A DNA stretch of 64,000 bases from Citrifermentans bremense R1 (GTDB lineage: Bacteria; Desulfobacterota; Desulfuromonadia; Geobacterales; Geobacteraceae), in NCBI RefSeq assembly GCF_000426865.1, contig NZ_AUGE01000005.1, positions 248,001 to 312,000 on the forward strand, given 5' to 3'. The notes under the pieces were generated by a model. It did not search any database. It saw only the letters and a program-made list of their open reading frames with translations, and was not told the origin of the DNA. A program made the position numbers and the translations under genes. How positions within the stretch are numbered: the stretch's first letter is position 1; each line of letters starts with the position of its first letter. This document shows positions 34,304-42,542 of the stretch, piece after piece.

Positions 34304-35059
34304 ATGACTGGCATTTTGAAATTAATGAGTATACTTGTACTGGCCTCCTTAATCTACACCGCACCGGGCGAAGCGGCCGAGAAGGTCCTCTTCGACACCG
34401 GGCATGGAGAGCGTTTCCGGGTGAGCGACACCGGGCCTTTGCAGCTTTCGGGGCTGGCCGGGATAATGAAGTCGGCGGGCGCGCAGTTAGAGGCCACCGA
34501 TCAGCCCTTCAGCGACGCGACGCTCGCCGGTGCCCACGCCGTGGTGATCAGCGGCGCCTTCAACGCGCTGCATCCAGCCGAGATCGAAGCTCTGCTCCGC
34601 TTCATGCAGCAGGGGGGCAAGCTCGCCGTGATGCTGCACATCGCCCCTCCCCTGGCCACTCTCCTTGAGCGGCTGCAGGTGACCTACACCAATGGTGTGA
34701 TCCAGGAGCGGCAGAACGTGATCGACAACGATCCCCTGAGGTTCCGCGTGCAGCAGATAGACCCGCACCCGGCGCTCTCCGGGGTGACCCGGTTCAGCGT
34801 GCATGGTGCCTGGGGGCTCTTGAACCTGGCCCCTACCGCCCGCATCGTCGCCTCTACCAGTCCGCAGGCATGGGTCGACGTCAACAGGGACCAGGTCCAG
34901 GCCAAGGAAGAGACGGCAAGCTTCGGCATAGCCGTTGCCGGCGACGTGGGCAAGGGAGGCTTCATCGCCTTCGGCGACGACGCTCTGTTCCAGAACAAGT
35001 TTCTTGACGACGACAACAGATACCTGGCCAGGAGTCTGGCCGGCTGGCTGAATAACTAA
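34304..35059 (+). CDS. Secreted protein with class I glutamine amidotransferase-like fold
   Basis: A 251-residue protein with a signal peptide (about 1-24, LMSILVLASLIYTAPGEA, cleaved after GEA). The mature part begins KVLFDTGHGERFRVSD and has AHAVVISGAFNALHPAEIEALLRFMQQGGKLAVML, a layout seen in DUF4350-like and amidotransferase-like domains, without the catalytic cysteine of true amidotransferases. ATG at 34304 chosen for GGGGAG five bases upstream. It is 24 bases ahead of the superoxide reductase gene, so the two are probably one transcript. Function unknown. Confidence 0.8.
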   Translation: MTGILKLMSILVLASLIYTAPGEAAEKVLFDTGHGERFRVSDTGPLQLSGLAGIMKSAGAQLEATDQPFSDATLAGAHAVVISGAFNALHPAEIEALLRFMQQGGKLAVMLHIAPPLATLLERLQVTYTNGVIQERQNVIDNDPLRFRVQQIDPHPALSGVTRFSVHGAWGLLNLAPTARIVASTSPQAWVDVNRDQVQAKEETASFGIAVAGDVGKGGFIAFGDDALFQNKFLDDDNRYLARSLAGWLNN

Positions 35060-35083
35060 TCAACCAACAGGAGGGAATTGAGC

Positions 35084-35458
35084 ATGGCAGAGGCATTGGG
35101 AATCTACAAATGTGGGAGCTGCGGCAACATCGTCGAGGTATTTCATGCAGGCGGGGGCGAACTGGTCTGCTGCGGAGCGCCGATGACGCTGCAAAAGGAG
35201 AACACGGTCGACGCTTCCAAAGAGAAGCACGTGCCGGTGATCGAGAGGGGCCAGGGGAGCATCACCGTTAAGGTCGGGAGCATACCGCATCCCATGGAGA
35301 GCGCCCACTACATCGAGTGGATCGAGGTGATAGCCGACGGCAAGATCTACCGCGCCCAGTTGCAGCCGGGGCAGGCCCCCGAGGCGACCTTCCCGGTCAC
35401 CGCCAAGGAAATCAAAGTGCGCGAGTACTGCAACATGCACGGACAGTGGTCTGCGTAA
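35084..35458 (+). CDS. dfx: Desulfoferrodoxin (two-iron superoxide reductase)
   Basis: Reduces superoxide to peroxide without making oxygen, typical of anaerobes. In 124 residues the N-terminal desulforedoxin domain has YKCGSCG and LVCCGAPM (four Cys iron site), and the catalytic neelaredoxin part has the histidines in EKHVPVI, IPHPM and AHYIEW and the Cys/His pair in [13 protein letters not shown] at 35084 has AGGAGG eight bases upstream; a TTG two codons earlier is too close. The end of this gene is duplicated in decayed form just downstream. Confidence 0.95.
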   Translation: MAEALGIYKCGSCGNIVEVFHAGGGELVCCGAPMTLQKENTVDASKEKHVPVIERGQGSITVKVGSIPHPMESAHYIEWIEVIADGKIYRAQLQPGQAPEATFPVTAKEIKVREYCNMHGQWSA

Positions 35459-35463
35459 CGTAG

Positions 35464-35513
35464 AAAAGGGGACAGGCTACTTTTTTATTTGTAAAAGTAG
35501 CCTGTCCCCCTTT
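35464..35513. repeat. GGGGACAGGCTAC hairpin, copy 1
   Basis: AAAAGGGGACAGGCTACTTTT and its complement face each other around TTATTTG, giving a long perfect stem ending in T/A runs. It may terminate dfx, but the same sequence recurs at 35601-35651 and in related form at 10237-10270. Confidence 0.85.
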
Positions 35514-35600
35514 CAAGCAGGTGACTTTCCCGGTTCACACCCAAAGAGATAAAGGCGCGATTGTACTGCAACATCGACGGGCGCTGTTCAGCATCAAAAT
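35514..35600 (+). pseudogene. Decayed duplicate of the dfx 3' end
   Basis: From 35521 the sequence GTGACTTTCCCGGTT, then an AAAG-GAGATAAAG-GCGCGA stretch and GTACTGCAACAT-CGACGG align with dfx codons for [19 protein letters not shown] and its stop region, with small insertions and deletions that break the frame. It is followed by the same hairpin that follows dfx. So the unit dfx 3' end plus hairpin exists twice in tandem, the second copy without function. Confidence 0.75.
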
Positions 35601-35651
35601 AAAAGGGGACAGGCTACTTTTCGTTTTGAAAAAGTAGCCTGTCCCCTTTTT
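35601..35651. repeat. GGGGACAGGCTAC hairpin, copy 2
   Basis: A second perfect stem with the same arms as 35464-35513 and a different loop (CGTTTTGA). It lies at the convergent end of rhlE and may stop transcription from both sides. Confidence 0.85.
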
Positions 35652-35667
35652 CCTTCTTTTTACTTTC

Positions 35668-37086
35668 CTACCTGCCGCTGCGGCGGGCGGCGTGGTTCGC
35701 GGGGCGGTTGCCGCCGGGGTGCTGCCGGTGCTTTCCAGCAGGCCCGGAAGCATGGCCGCCATCTGCCGAGCCGTCTTTGCTGCCGTGAGCGGCAGGGCGG
35801 CCGGAAGCGGCTGCGTTACCTTTCGCGCCCACTGCGGAAGCCGGTTTGGCCCCGGCGGCGGGTCTGGCTGCGGCGGGTCTCCCGGCGCCGGGCTTGGCTC
35901 CGTCTCTCCGGCGCTGAGGTTCGCGGGGCGGCCGGGCGAACTCGGTGTCCTTTTGCGGAGCGGGGACCGCGTAGTCGAACCCCTCGATGCGGCGGCGCTC
36001 GATCTTCGTTCCCAACACTTTCTCGATGCTGCGCACCGTGTAGTCGTCTTCCGAGGTCACCATGGTGAAGGCGTCGCCGGTCTTGGCGGCACGGCCGGTC
36101 CGGCCGATGCGGTGGGTGTAGGCCTCGGGGGTGTCAGGGATGTCGTAGTTGATGACGTGGGAGATGAGCGAGACGTCGATGCCGCGCGCGGCGATGTCGG
36201 TGGCGACCATGATCTGGAAGGTGCCGTCCCTGAAGCCGTCGAGTGCCGCCTGCCTTCTGTTCTGGGAAAGGTTCCCCTGCAGCGAGGTCGCCTTGTAGCC
36301 GGCCTTCTCCAGTTGCTCCCCTACCCTCTTGGCGCGGTGCTTGGTCTTGGTGAAGATGAGCACGCTCTCGGTGTCGGTGTGCTTCAGCATCTCGAACAGA
36401 AGCGGGGTTTTCAGGTGCTGCCCCACCGGATAGAGCGCATGCGACACGGTAGCGGCGGGAGCCGTGCGGCTCACCTGCACCGTGACCGGGTTGCGCAGGA
36501 TCTCGTGCGCCAGCCTGCGGATGTCGTCGGGCATGGTGGCGGAGAACATGAGGTTCTGCCTCTTGCCGGGGAGCGCCCTCAAGATCTTCCTCACGTCGGG
36601 GAGAAAGCCCATGTCGAACATCTGGTCCGCCTCGTCCAGCACCAGGATCTCGACCCTGGAGAGGTCGATGGTCCCCTGGGAGATGTGGTCCAAAAGGCGC
36701 CCCGGGCAGGCGACCACGATTTCGGCACCTTCTTTGAGCTTCTTGATCTGGGTGTTGATGTTGACCCCGCCATAGACCGTGACGCTTCTCAGGCGGGTCT
36801 GCTTCCCCATGCCGTTCAGGGCGTCGTTGATCTGCTCGGCAAGCTCACGGGTGGGGGCAAGGACCAGGCCGCGGACATGCCCGCGCTCTTCCTGCACCAG
36901 ACGGTGCAGCATGGGAAGGCCGAAAGCGGCGGTCTTGCCGGTGCCGGTCTGGGCCAGGCCGAGGACGTCCTGCCCGGAGATGACCGAGGGAATCGCCTGC
37001 AATTGGATGGGGGTCGGGGTGACGTACCCCATGGCCTCGACGCCTGCCTGGACCTTGGGGTGCAAATTAAACTGTTTGAAATCCAC
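35668..37086 (-). CDS. rhlE: DEAD-box RNA helicase RhlE
   Basis: A 472-residue ATP-dependent RNA helicase. The core shows the Q motif (FNLHPKVQAGVEAMGYVTPT), AQTGTGKT, PTREL, VLDEADQM, SAT and HRIGRTGRA. The last about 110 residues are basic and low in complexity (Ala, Gly, Arg, Lys), typical of RhlE tails that bind RNA. I start it at the GTG 37084-37086 (VDFKQFNL) with AGGAG five bases upstream. A hairpin with a T run lies some 30-65 bases before the start and may attenuate it. Confidence 0.93.
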   Translation of the reverse strand: MDFKQFNLHPKVQAGVEAMGYVTPTPIQLQAIPSVISGQDVLGLAQTGTGKTAAFGLPMLHRLVQEERGHVRGLVLAPTRELAEQINDALNGMGKQTRLRSVTVYGGVNINTQIKKLKEGAEIVVACPGRLLDHISQGTIDLSRVEILVLDEADQMFDMGFLPDVRKILRALPGKRQNLMFSATMPDDIRRLAHEILRNPVTVQVSRTAPAATVSHALYPVGQHLKTPLLFEMLKHTDTESVLIFTKTKHRAKRVGEQLEKAGYKATSLQGNLSQNRRQAALDGFRDGTFQIMVATDIAARGIDVSLISHVINYDIPDTPEAYTHRIGRTGRAAKTGDAFTMVTSEDDYTVRSIEKVLGTKIERRRIEGFDYAVPAPQKDTEFARPPREPQRRRDGAKPGAGRPAAARPAAGAKPASAVGAKGNAAASGRPAAHGSKDGSADGGHASGPAGKHRQHPGGNRPANHAARRSGR

Positions 37087-37117
37087 TATTACTCCTGTCA
37101 ATCGATGTACATGCCAC

Positions 37118-37150
37118 AAAAAACCCCAGAAGCTTAGAAGGCCTTGGGGT
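37118..37150 (-). terminator. Terminator or attenuator upstream of rhlE
   Basis: On the minus strand ACCCCA and TGGGGT enclose AGGCCTTCTAAGCTTC, followed by TTTTTTG. It ends about 30 bases before the rhlE GTG. It may end transcription of the 206-residue protein gene, or sit in the rhlE leader; a TATAGT box at 37170-37175 would start transcription before it, though its -35 match is poor. Confidence 0.6.
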
Positions 37151-37256
37151 CTTTGCTAATTAGAACTGGACTATAGCATGAAAGTATCGGAAGTAGGGAT
37201 ATTTTATTTTTCTCCCTCAGAGAGATTTCATTCGATGGGCCGGAAATCTCCTTGCG

Positions 37257-37877
37257 CTAGCGACGGTCCCTCCCCTCCCGACGGTCGTCGCTGCGGTCAT
37301 CATGCCGGGCGTACTCCCTGTCGCGGTAGCTATCGCGGTCGCGGTCCCGATGCTCGCCCCAGCGGCCGTCGCCGCGGTCGTGGTCGTGCATGGAGACCGG
37401 GCGATACCAGCGCCCCCGGTAATGATCGCGGTCGCTCATGTAGGCGCGGTACTCCCGGTCACGGTAATAGCGTATCTGTCTGTAGTCGTGGCGGTGCAAC
37501 CGGTAGGGGAGTCTTTCCCGGGTGACGTAGGCCCAGGGGCCGCCGTAGCTGCGGGACATGAACCAGCGGCCGCCCCGATTCTGGTAGTAGCAGTCGTCAA
37601 GGTAGACCACGTCATATGGGGCGCCGACAGAGACGTAGAAGCCAAGGTTAGGAGAATAGATGAAACCCGCAGGCTCGGCGTAGACGGGTTCGGCATAGGC
37701 GACCGGCTGAGGATAGCTTGGATAACTTGGATAACTCGGATAGGTCACCACCGCCGCTGCCGGTGGCGGCGCGACCACCACCGGCACGCCGATGTTCACG
37801 CTTACGTCCATCCTTGCCTGAGCGCTCGCCGCACCGGCTAGCACGATGAGTATTGCTGCTGCGAGATGCTTTTTCAT
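37257..37877 (-). CDS. Secreted Tyr/Arg/Asp-rich protein of unknown function
   Basis: The 206-residue product has a signal peptide (MKKHLAAAILIVLAGAASAQA), a short segment VVTYPSYPSYPSYPQPVAYA with three YPS repeats, a middle domain GFYVSVGAPYDVVYLDDCYY then GGRWFMSRSYGGPW, and a C-terminal 60 residues made mainly of Arg, Asp and Tyr (RDRDRDSYRDREY). The YxxRGxxWYxSxxYxGPW pattern is found in several periplasmic or lipoprotein-like families. ATG at 37875-37877 with AAGGAGAAGGA upstream. Role unknown; the charged tail suggests binding to a polyanion or surface. Confidence 0.8.
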   Translation of the reverse strand: MKKHLAAAILIVLAGAASAQARMDVSVNIGVPVVVAPPPAAAVVTYPSYPSYPSYPQPVAYAEPVYAEPAGFIYSPNLGFYVSVGAPYDVVYLDDCYYQNRGGRWFMSRSYGGPWAYVTRERLPYRLHRHDYRQIRYYRDREYRAYMSDRDHYRGRWYRPVSMHDHDRGDGRWGEHRDRDRDSYRDREYARHDDRSDDRREGRDRR

Positions 37878-38093
37878 GTTCCTTCTCCTTGGCGGCCTGA
37901 AGCCGCGCTGTCCTTTTCGGTAGTTTGCCTGTTGCAGCATCAACTCTTGCTTTGGTTTTCACAATAGCCGCTCAATGTGGAGAAAATATGCAGCAATTGT
38001 GGATTTTCTGCTCCATCGGAAGATGCGATGGCGCATTGCCGGCATCTGTGTTAATAAAAAAGCAGCGTTACCAATTCTAATAGTGGGCTACCC

Positions 38094-39545
38094 ATGAAGA
38101 TAATGATCAAATACAGGCTGTTGATCGCCATGCTCGCCGCAACCGGGGCCGTGGTGGTCTCGATGTTCCTCATCATGCAGTGGAGCATCGGGCGCGGCTT
38201 CCTGGCCTACGTCAACACCATGGAAGAGGACCGGCTCGGACGGCTCGCCCAGGTGCTGGAGCGGGCCTACCAGGCGAACGGGAGCTGGGACTTCGTCAAG
38301 GACGACAACGCCACCTGGTCGAAACTCGTTACCTCCAGCAGGGAGACAAGCGACCTGGACCGGAACGAGCACGGCGAGCGAAGAATGACGCCGCCCCCCC
38401 CGCCGTTTCCCAACCTCTCCGGGCATCCCTTGCCGCCGCGCTTCCAATACCGTTTCGAGGGAAGGGTGCTGCTGCTCGATGCGCAGAAGGTGAAAGTGAT
38501 CGGTATGCCTAACGCCCAAGAGGCGGCGCAACTGCACAAAATTACGAGCTCCGGCCGCATCGTCGGCTACGTCGGGCTGCGCCCCAGGCAGCGCCTCACC
38601 GACAACTATCAGCTCCTTTTCGTCAAGCAGCAGAAACTCACCATGGGTCTCGTGGCGGTGGTTATGTTCCTCGTTTCCGCCGCGATCTCGCTACCTTTGG
38701 CCCACCGCCTGGTGCTCCCCATCAAGCGGCTCGCCGCCTCCATGCACCGCCTCGCCTCCGGCGAGTACAGCACCAGGGTCGCCGTCGGCCCCGAAGACGA
38801 ACTGGGGCAACTGGCGCGCGACTTCAACACGCTTGCGCTGACGCTGGAGAACAACGAGCGGGCGCGCCGGCGCTGGGTGGCGGACGTCTCGCACGAGCTG
38901 CGCACGCCGCTTGCCATCCTGCGCGGCGAGATCGAGGCGATCCAGGACGGCGTGCGCCAGGCGGGCCCGGAGTCGATGCGCTCCCTGCACGGCGAGGTCA
39001 TGCACCTAAGCCGCCTGGTCGACGACCTCTACCAGATCTCCCTCTACGACATAGGGGCGCTGACCTACCGCAAAGAGAGCATCGATTTGAAGGAGGTGCT
39101 GGAGGATGCGCTGGCCATGCTAGGGCAGGAATTCGTCCAGAAGGGGATCAACCTCTCCATAGAGCTGCCGCGAGACGACGGCTGCTCCGTCTTCGCGGAT
39201 CCCGACCGGTTGAGCCAGCTTTTCTCGAACCTTTTAGACAACTCGCTCAAGTACACCGATGCCGGGGGAAAACTGTCGGTCAGGCTCAAGTATCGGCCCA
39301 ACACGGCCCTGGTCGAATTTGCCGACAGCGCGCCGGGGGTGGCCCCGGACCAGTTGGAGCGCCTTTTCGACAGGCTCTACCGGGTGGAAAGCTCGCGCAA
39401 CCGCGCCAAAGGGGGCGCGGGGCTGGGCCTTGCCATCTGCAAGAACATCGTGGAAGCCCACGAAGGAACCATAACCGCCCTCTCTTCCCCGCACGGCGGG
39501 GTGCTGATCAGGGTGGAACTGCCGCTTACCGGGAGCAGGACATGA
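38094..39545 (+). CDS. Envelope-stress-type sensor histidine kinase (BaeS-like)
   Basis: A 483-residue membrane kinase: helix 1 at about 8-30, a periplasmic domain of about 150 residues with a proline run (MTPPPPPFPNLSGHPLPPRF), helix 2 at about 183-203, HAMP (205-257), HisKA with [14 protein letters not shown], and HATPase with LLDNSLKYT and GAGLGLAICKNIV. The ribosome site is weak. Its stop overlaps the start of the regulator gene (ATGA at 39542-39545). BaeS-type kinases sense envelope damage and switch on efflux, which is the nearest guess. No efflux genes follow here. Confidence 0.92.
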   Translation: MKIMIKYRLLIAMLAATGAVVVSMFLIMQWSIGRGFLAYVNTMEEDRLGRLAQVLERAYQANGSWDFVKDDNATWSKLVTSSRETSDLDRNEHGERRMTPPPPPFPNLSGHPLPPRFQYRFEGRVLLLDAQKVKVIGMPNAQEAAQLHKITSSGRIVGYVGLRPRQRLTDNYQLLFVKQQKLTMGLVAVVMFLVSAAISLPLAHRLVLPIKRLAASMHRLASGEYSTRVAVGPEDELGQLARDFNTLALTLENNERARRRWVADVSHELRTPLAILRGEIEAIQDGVRQAGPESMRSLHGEVMHLSRLVDDLYQISLYDIGALTYRKESIDLKEVLEDALAMLGQEFVQKGINLSIELPRDDGCSVFADPDRLSQLFSNLLDNSLKYTDAGGKLSVRLKYRPNTALVEFADSAPGVAPDQLERLFDRLYRVESSRNRAKGGAGLGLAICKNIVEAHEGTITALSSPHGGVLIRVELPLTGSRT

Positions 39546-40213
39546 CACAGAGAGTGATGATCGTAGAGGACGAGGAGAAGCTGGCGAGCCTTTTGGGCGA
39601 CTACCTGAAGCAGTCCGGTTTCGAGACCATGTGGATAGCCGATGGCAACGAGGTGCTGCCGCGGGTGAGGGAACAACAACCCGACCTGATGCTGCTCGAC
39701 CTGATGCTCCCCGGGCGTGACGGCCTGGAAATCTGCAAGGAGATCAGGACCTTCTCGCAGCTTCCCATCATCATGATCACGGCGCGGGTGGAAGAGATCG
39801 ACCGCCTGCTCGGCCTGGAGCTTGGCGCCGACGACTACGTCTGCAAGCCGTTCAGCCCCCGCGAGGTGGTGGCCAGGGTAAAGACGGTGCTGCGGCGGAC
39901 GGGCGAGCAGGCCCCGGCGCAGGCACACGGCCTCACCCTCGACGCCGACCGCTACTTGGCGCTCTTCCACGGTCATGATCTAGAACTCACCGTGGTCGAG
40001 TTCAAGCTCTTGCACTTCCTCTACCAGAACCCGGGTCGGATCTACTCCCGGAGCCAGCTGATGGACCGCATCTACTCGGACCAGCGCATCGTCAGCGACC
40101 GGACCATCGACAGCCACATCAAGAAGCTGCGCAAAAAGATCGCCGCAGTGGCCCCCGACCAGGAGATCATCCACTCCATCTACGGCGCGGGGTACAAGTA
40201 CGAGCCGGCGTAA
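39542..40213 (+). CDS. OmpR-family response regulator (BaeR-like)
   Basis: A 223-residue DNA-binding regulator paired with the upstream kinase. The receiver has D10, phospho-acceptor D53 in LLDLMLPGRDG and K102 in YVCKPFSPREVV; the C-terminal winged helix has VVEFKLLHFLYQNPGRIYSR, SQLMDRIYSDQRIVSDRTID then SHIKKLRKKI, and ends in IYGAGYKYE. The kinase-first order with a four-base overlap is typical of BaeSR. Its target genes are not evident; the two chemoreceptor genes that follow are 300 bases away. Confidence 0.93.
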   Translation: MTQRVMIVEDEEKLASLLGDYLKQSGFETMWIADGNEVLPRVREQQPDLMLLDLMLPGRDGLEICKEIRTFSQLPIIMITARVEEIDRLLGLELGADDYVCKPFSPREVVARVKTVLRRTGEQAPAQAHGLTLDADRYLALFHGHDLELTVVEFKLLHFLYQNPGRIYSRSQLMDRIYSDQRIVSDRTIDSHIKKLRKKIAAVAPDQEIIHSIYGAGYKYEPA

Positions 40214-40515
40214 CCCTCCCCTGCGCTTCATTTACCTTCGACTACTCCCCTCCGGCCTTTACAGCCTTGCCTCACGCCCCCCACTAAGGATAATCGAAAT
40301 TTCACCTTCGAAAACTCCTATTGTTTAATGAATTCGTCGACCGATATCTATTTACAGCGACTTGGTTTGGAAATCAGCTTTAACTTCGGAGCCGGAGCGA
40401 AAACGAAGTAGTGATGTTAAACAGCCTGGAGGCGGCTGTTGAGTCCTGTGGCTAGAATTTCCTCAACCAACCCCACCTGCAGAGGTCATCGAGATTTGTA
40501 AAAGGGAGGTAGTTA
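40214..40515. other. Intergenic region before the first chemoreceptor gene
   Basis: 302 bases without an open frame. A short hairpin AACAGCC-TGGAGGC-GGCTGTT lies at about 40420-40440 and AAAGGGAGG at 40500-40508 is the ribosome site of the chemoreceptor gene. I see no convincing promoter. Confidence 0.5.
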
Positions 40516-42162
40516 ATGAAGTGGTTCATGAACATGAAGATAAAAACAAAAATGGGCCTTGGGTTCACAATCGTCCTCGCCCTTTTCACCTGCGCGATTG
40601 CGGTGACGTGCTTCAACCTGGAGCAGGCGAGGAAAGATTCCGAGCAGGTTGCCAGCGAATCTGTCCCTTTCCTCATGCGCGCATACGACATGAATATCGC
40701 CGCAATAAAGTTATCGGAAACCCTTACGGATATCGCCGCGACCCATAACAACGAAGGGTTCAAGGAAGCCGAACTGGCGGCGGTGAGGTTCCGGCAAGAA
40801 CTGGCAAAGTACAGGGAAATGTACATGAGAGAGAACGACGAAAAATCTCTCCGAGAAATGGACGAGCTGGGTAAAAGCTTCGACAAGTTCTACGACACAG
40901 GTAAAAAGATGGCTCTCAGCTATGTCTCATCGGGCCTGGTGCAGGGCAATACGATGATGGACGGTTTTGACAAAGATCGCGCGCTCCTCTCCGCGGAAAT
41001 CGAAAAGCTGCAAAAATCCCAGTCAGACGAAGCCAAGGCGAACACAAAGGGCATTGTCACGACACTTAACAAAGTTTTTCTATTGCTCGTCGCAGCGTGC
41101 GGGGTAGCGATCGCCTTGGGGATTCTGATTGCCGTCTTCGTAACCCGCAGCATAACAGTTCCGCTCCAGAGAGCTGTAGAGGTCTCCAACAAGCTGGCGG
41201 AGGGAGACCTGACTATCGTTGTAACGTCTGAGAATACTGACGAAACTGGCCATCTTTTGGCTGCTATGGGGAACATGGTCTACAAGCTGAGGGAGATCGT
41301 GGGAGAGGTGCAGGCCGCGACCAAGAACGTAGCGTCGGGAAGTCAGGAGCTCTCCTCCAGTTCCGAGCAGATGTCGCAGGGTGCCAGCGAGCAGGCAGCG
41401 GCGGCTGAAGAAGCTTCCGCCAGCATGGAGCAGATGACCTCCAACATCCGTCAGAACGCGGACAACGCGTTGCAGACCGAGAAGATAGCAGTCAAGTCCG
41501 CGGAAAACGCCAAAGAAGGGGGGCAGGCTGTCCTGGAAACGGTGCACGCGATGAAGGACATCGCCGGAAAGATCAACATCATCGAGGAAATCGCGCGTCA
41601 GACGAACCTTTTAGCCCTGAACGCCGCCATAGAGGCGGCCCGGGCCGGCGAGCACGGCAAGGGTTTCGCCGTCGTCGCCAGCGAGGTGAGAAAGCTCGCC
41701 GAGCGGAGCCAGAAGGCTGCCGCCGAGATCTCGCAGCTTTCCAGTACCAGCGTCGATGTCGCGGTAAAGGCCGGCGACCTCCTGTCCAAGATGGTGCCCG
41801 ACATCCAGAAGACGGCCGAACTGGTCCAGGAGATCAGCGCCTCCAGCAGGGAGCAGGACACCGGGGCGGAGCAGATCAACAAGGCGATCCAGCAACTCGA
41901 CACGGTCATCCAACAAAACGCCGGCGCTTCAGAGGAGATGTCCTCGACCGCAGAGGAACTTGCTTCGCAGGCGGAACAGCTGACAAGCTCCATCGCCTTC
42001 TTCAATATCGGTGAAGAGGGAAGGTCGAAGCCCCTGGCAAGACATTCCAAGACGACGATGAAGCCGATGAGCTTTAGCAAGCACCCCGCAAAAAGCGCAC
42101 CTATCGCCAACGTCGCGGGCACGGATCTCCAATTGGACGACGACCATTTCGAGCACTTCTAA
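40516..42162 (+). CDS. Methyl-accepting chemotaxis protein
   Basis: A 548-residue transmembrane chemoreceptor: helix at about 13-33, a four-helix-bundle (4HB) ligand domain of about 150 residues, helix at 186-210, HAMP, and the signalling domain with the trimer-forming hairpin tip [20 protein letters not shown] and [18 protein letters not shown]. The C-terminus ends in a flexible tail and HFEHF, which fits the aromatic pattern of CheR/CheB tethering pentapeptides. The signalling domain is nearly identical to that of the next gene, while the sensor domains differ, so the two should share signalling partners but sense different cues. Confidence 0.95.
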   Translation: MKWFMNMKIKTKMGLGFTIVLALFTCAIAVTCFNLEQARKDSEQVASESVPFLMRAYDMNIAAIKLSETLTDIAATHNNEGFKEAELAAVRFRQELAKYREMYMRENDEKSLREMDELGKSFDKFYDTGKKMALSYVSSGLVQGNTMMDGFDKDRALLSAEIEKLQKSQSDEAKANTKGIVTTLNKVFLLLVAACGVAIALGILIAVFVTRSITVPLQRAVEVSNKLAEGDLTIVVTSENTDETGHLLAAMGNMVYKLREIVGEVQAATKNVASGSQELSSSSEQMSQGASEQAAAAEEASASMEQMTSNIRQNADNALQTEKIAVKSAENAKEGGQAVLETVHAMKDIAGKINIIEEIARQTNLLALNAAIEAARAGEHGKGFAVVASEVRKLAERSQKAAAEISQLSSTSVDVAVKAGDLLSKMVPDIQKTAELVQEISASSREQDTGAEQINKAIQQLDTVIQQNAGASEEMSSTAEELASQAEQLTSSIAFFNIGEEGRSKPLARHSKTTMKPMSFSKHPAKSAPIANVAGTDLQLDDDHFEHF

Positions 42163-42183
42163 CGGCACCTGCTTCTGAATGGC

Positions 42184-42236
42184 AAAAGCCGGGTTCCGCC
42201 CTGCGACCGCACGGTCCGACGAAACCCGGCTTTTTT
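42184..42236 (+). terminator. Terminator of the first chemoreceptor gene
   Basis: AAAAGCCGGGTT...(G)AAACCCGGCTTTTTT frames a 25-base inner part with CGACCGCACGGTCCG. The same architecture and inner motif (GACCAATCGGTCCG) recur after the second chemoreceptor at 44222-44275. Confidence 0.9.
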
Positions 42237-42247
42237 GTTTCCGACCT

Positions 42248-42330
42248 TCGATCTCGTTGATCCCGTGCCCAAGGTCAATCTTGAGCCGCGCGGACCTTGC
42301 TTCCACTGGGGCAAGCTGGAGCTTGGGAAC
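42248..42330. repeat. Dispersed GTTCCCAAG-type repeat, degenerate copy
   Basis: CGATCTCGTT-GATCC-CGTGCCCAAGGTC and GCAAGCTGGAGCTTGGGAAC are a drifted copy of the unit seen at 44292-44350 and 53842-53946. No gene is present in this 42163-42542 gap, which otherwise holds a terminator and a candidate promoter. Confidence 0.6.
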
Positions 42331-42456
42331 TGAAAGTGGCTCATCGATACCGAGTCGCAATAGATATTCGTTGCCGCAAAAAGCCTATACATGCACAGCG
42401 GCACATCGGCGCAACGGCATAAAGTGGAATCGACACCACACTTTCCGAAACTCCCA

Positions 42457-42483
42457 TAATTTACTCAAGCAGCGTGTCGATAG
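42457..42483 (+). promoter_or_regulatory. Candidate sigma-28 (FliA) promoter of the second chemoreceptor gene
   Basis: TAATTTAC, 11 bases, GTCGATAG resembles the flagellar consensus TAAAGTTT-N11-GCCGATAA in spacing and in most of the -10 box. It lies about 60 bases before the start of a chemoreceptor gene, a usual sigma-28 target. The -35 match is partial. Confidence 0.4.
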
Positions 42484-42542
42484 TTAGAAAGCAGGGTGAA
42501 AGAGCGCCAAGCTTAAGAGATAACTAAAGGGGGGGATTAGCG

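Noticed and set aside
35464-35651. CRISPR-like repeat pair
   Set aside because: Only two copies, each a self-complementary hairpin, with a spacer that is a decayed gene end; no cas genes.
40321-40347. Sigma-28 promoter before the first chemoreceptor (ACCGATAT)
   Set aside because: The -10 box is passable but the sequence at the right distance upstream (TTGTTTAA) does not fit the -35 box, and it lies about 170 bases from the gene.
40400-40515. c-di-GMP or cGAMP (GEMM) riboswitch before the chemoreceptor
   Set aside because: I looked for the conserved GEMM core (CACGCANAGGGCAAACC-like) and did not find it; only a small unrelated hairpin is there.
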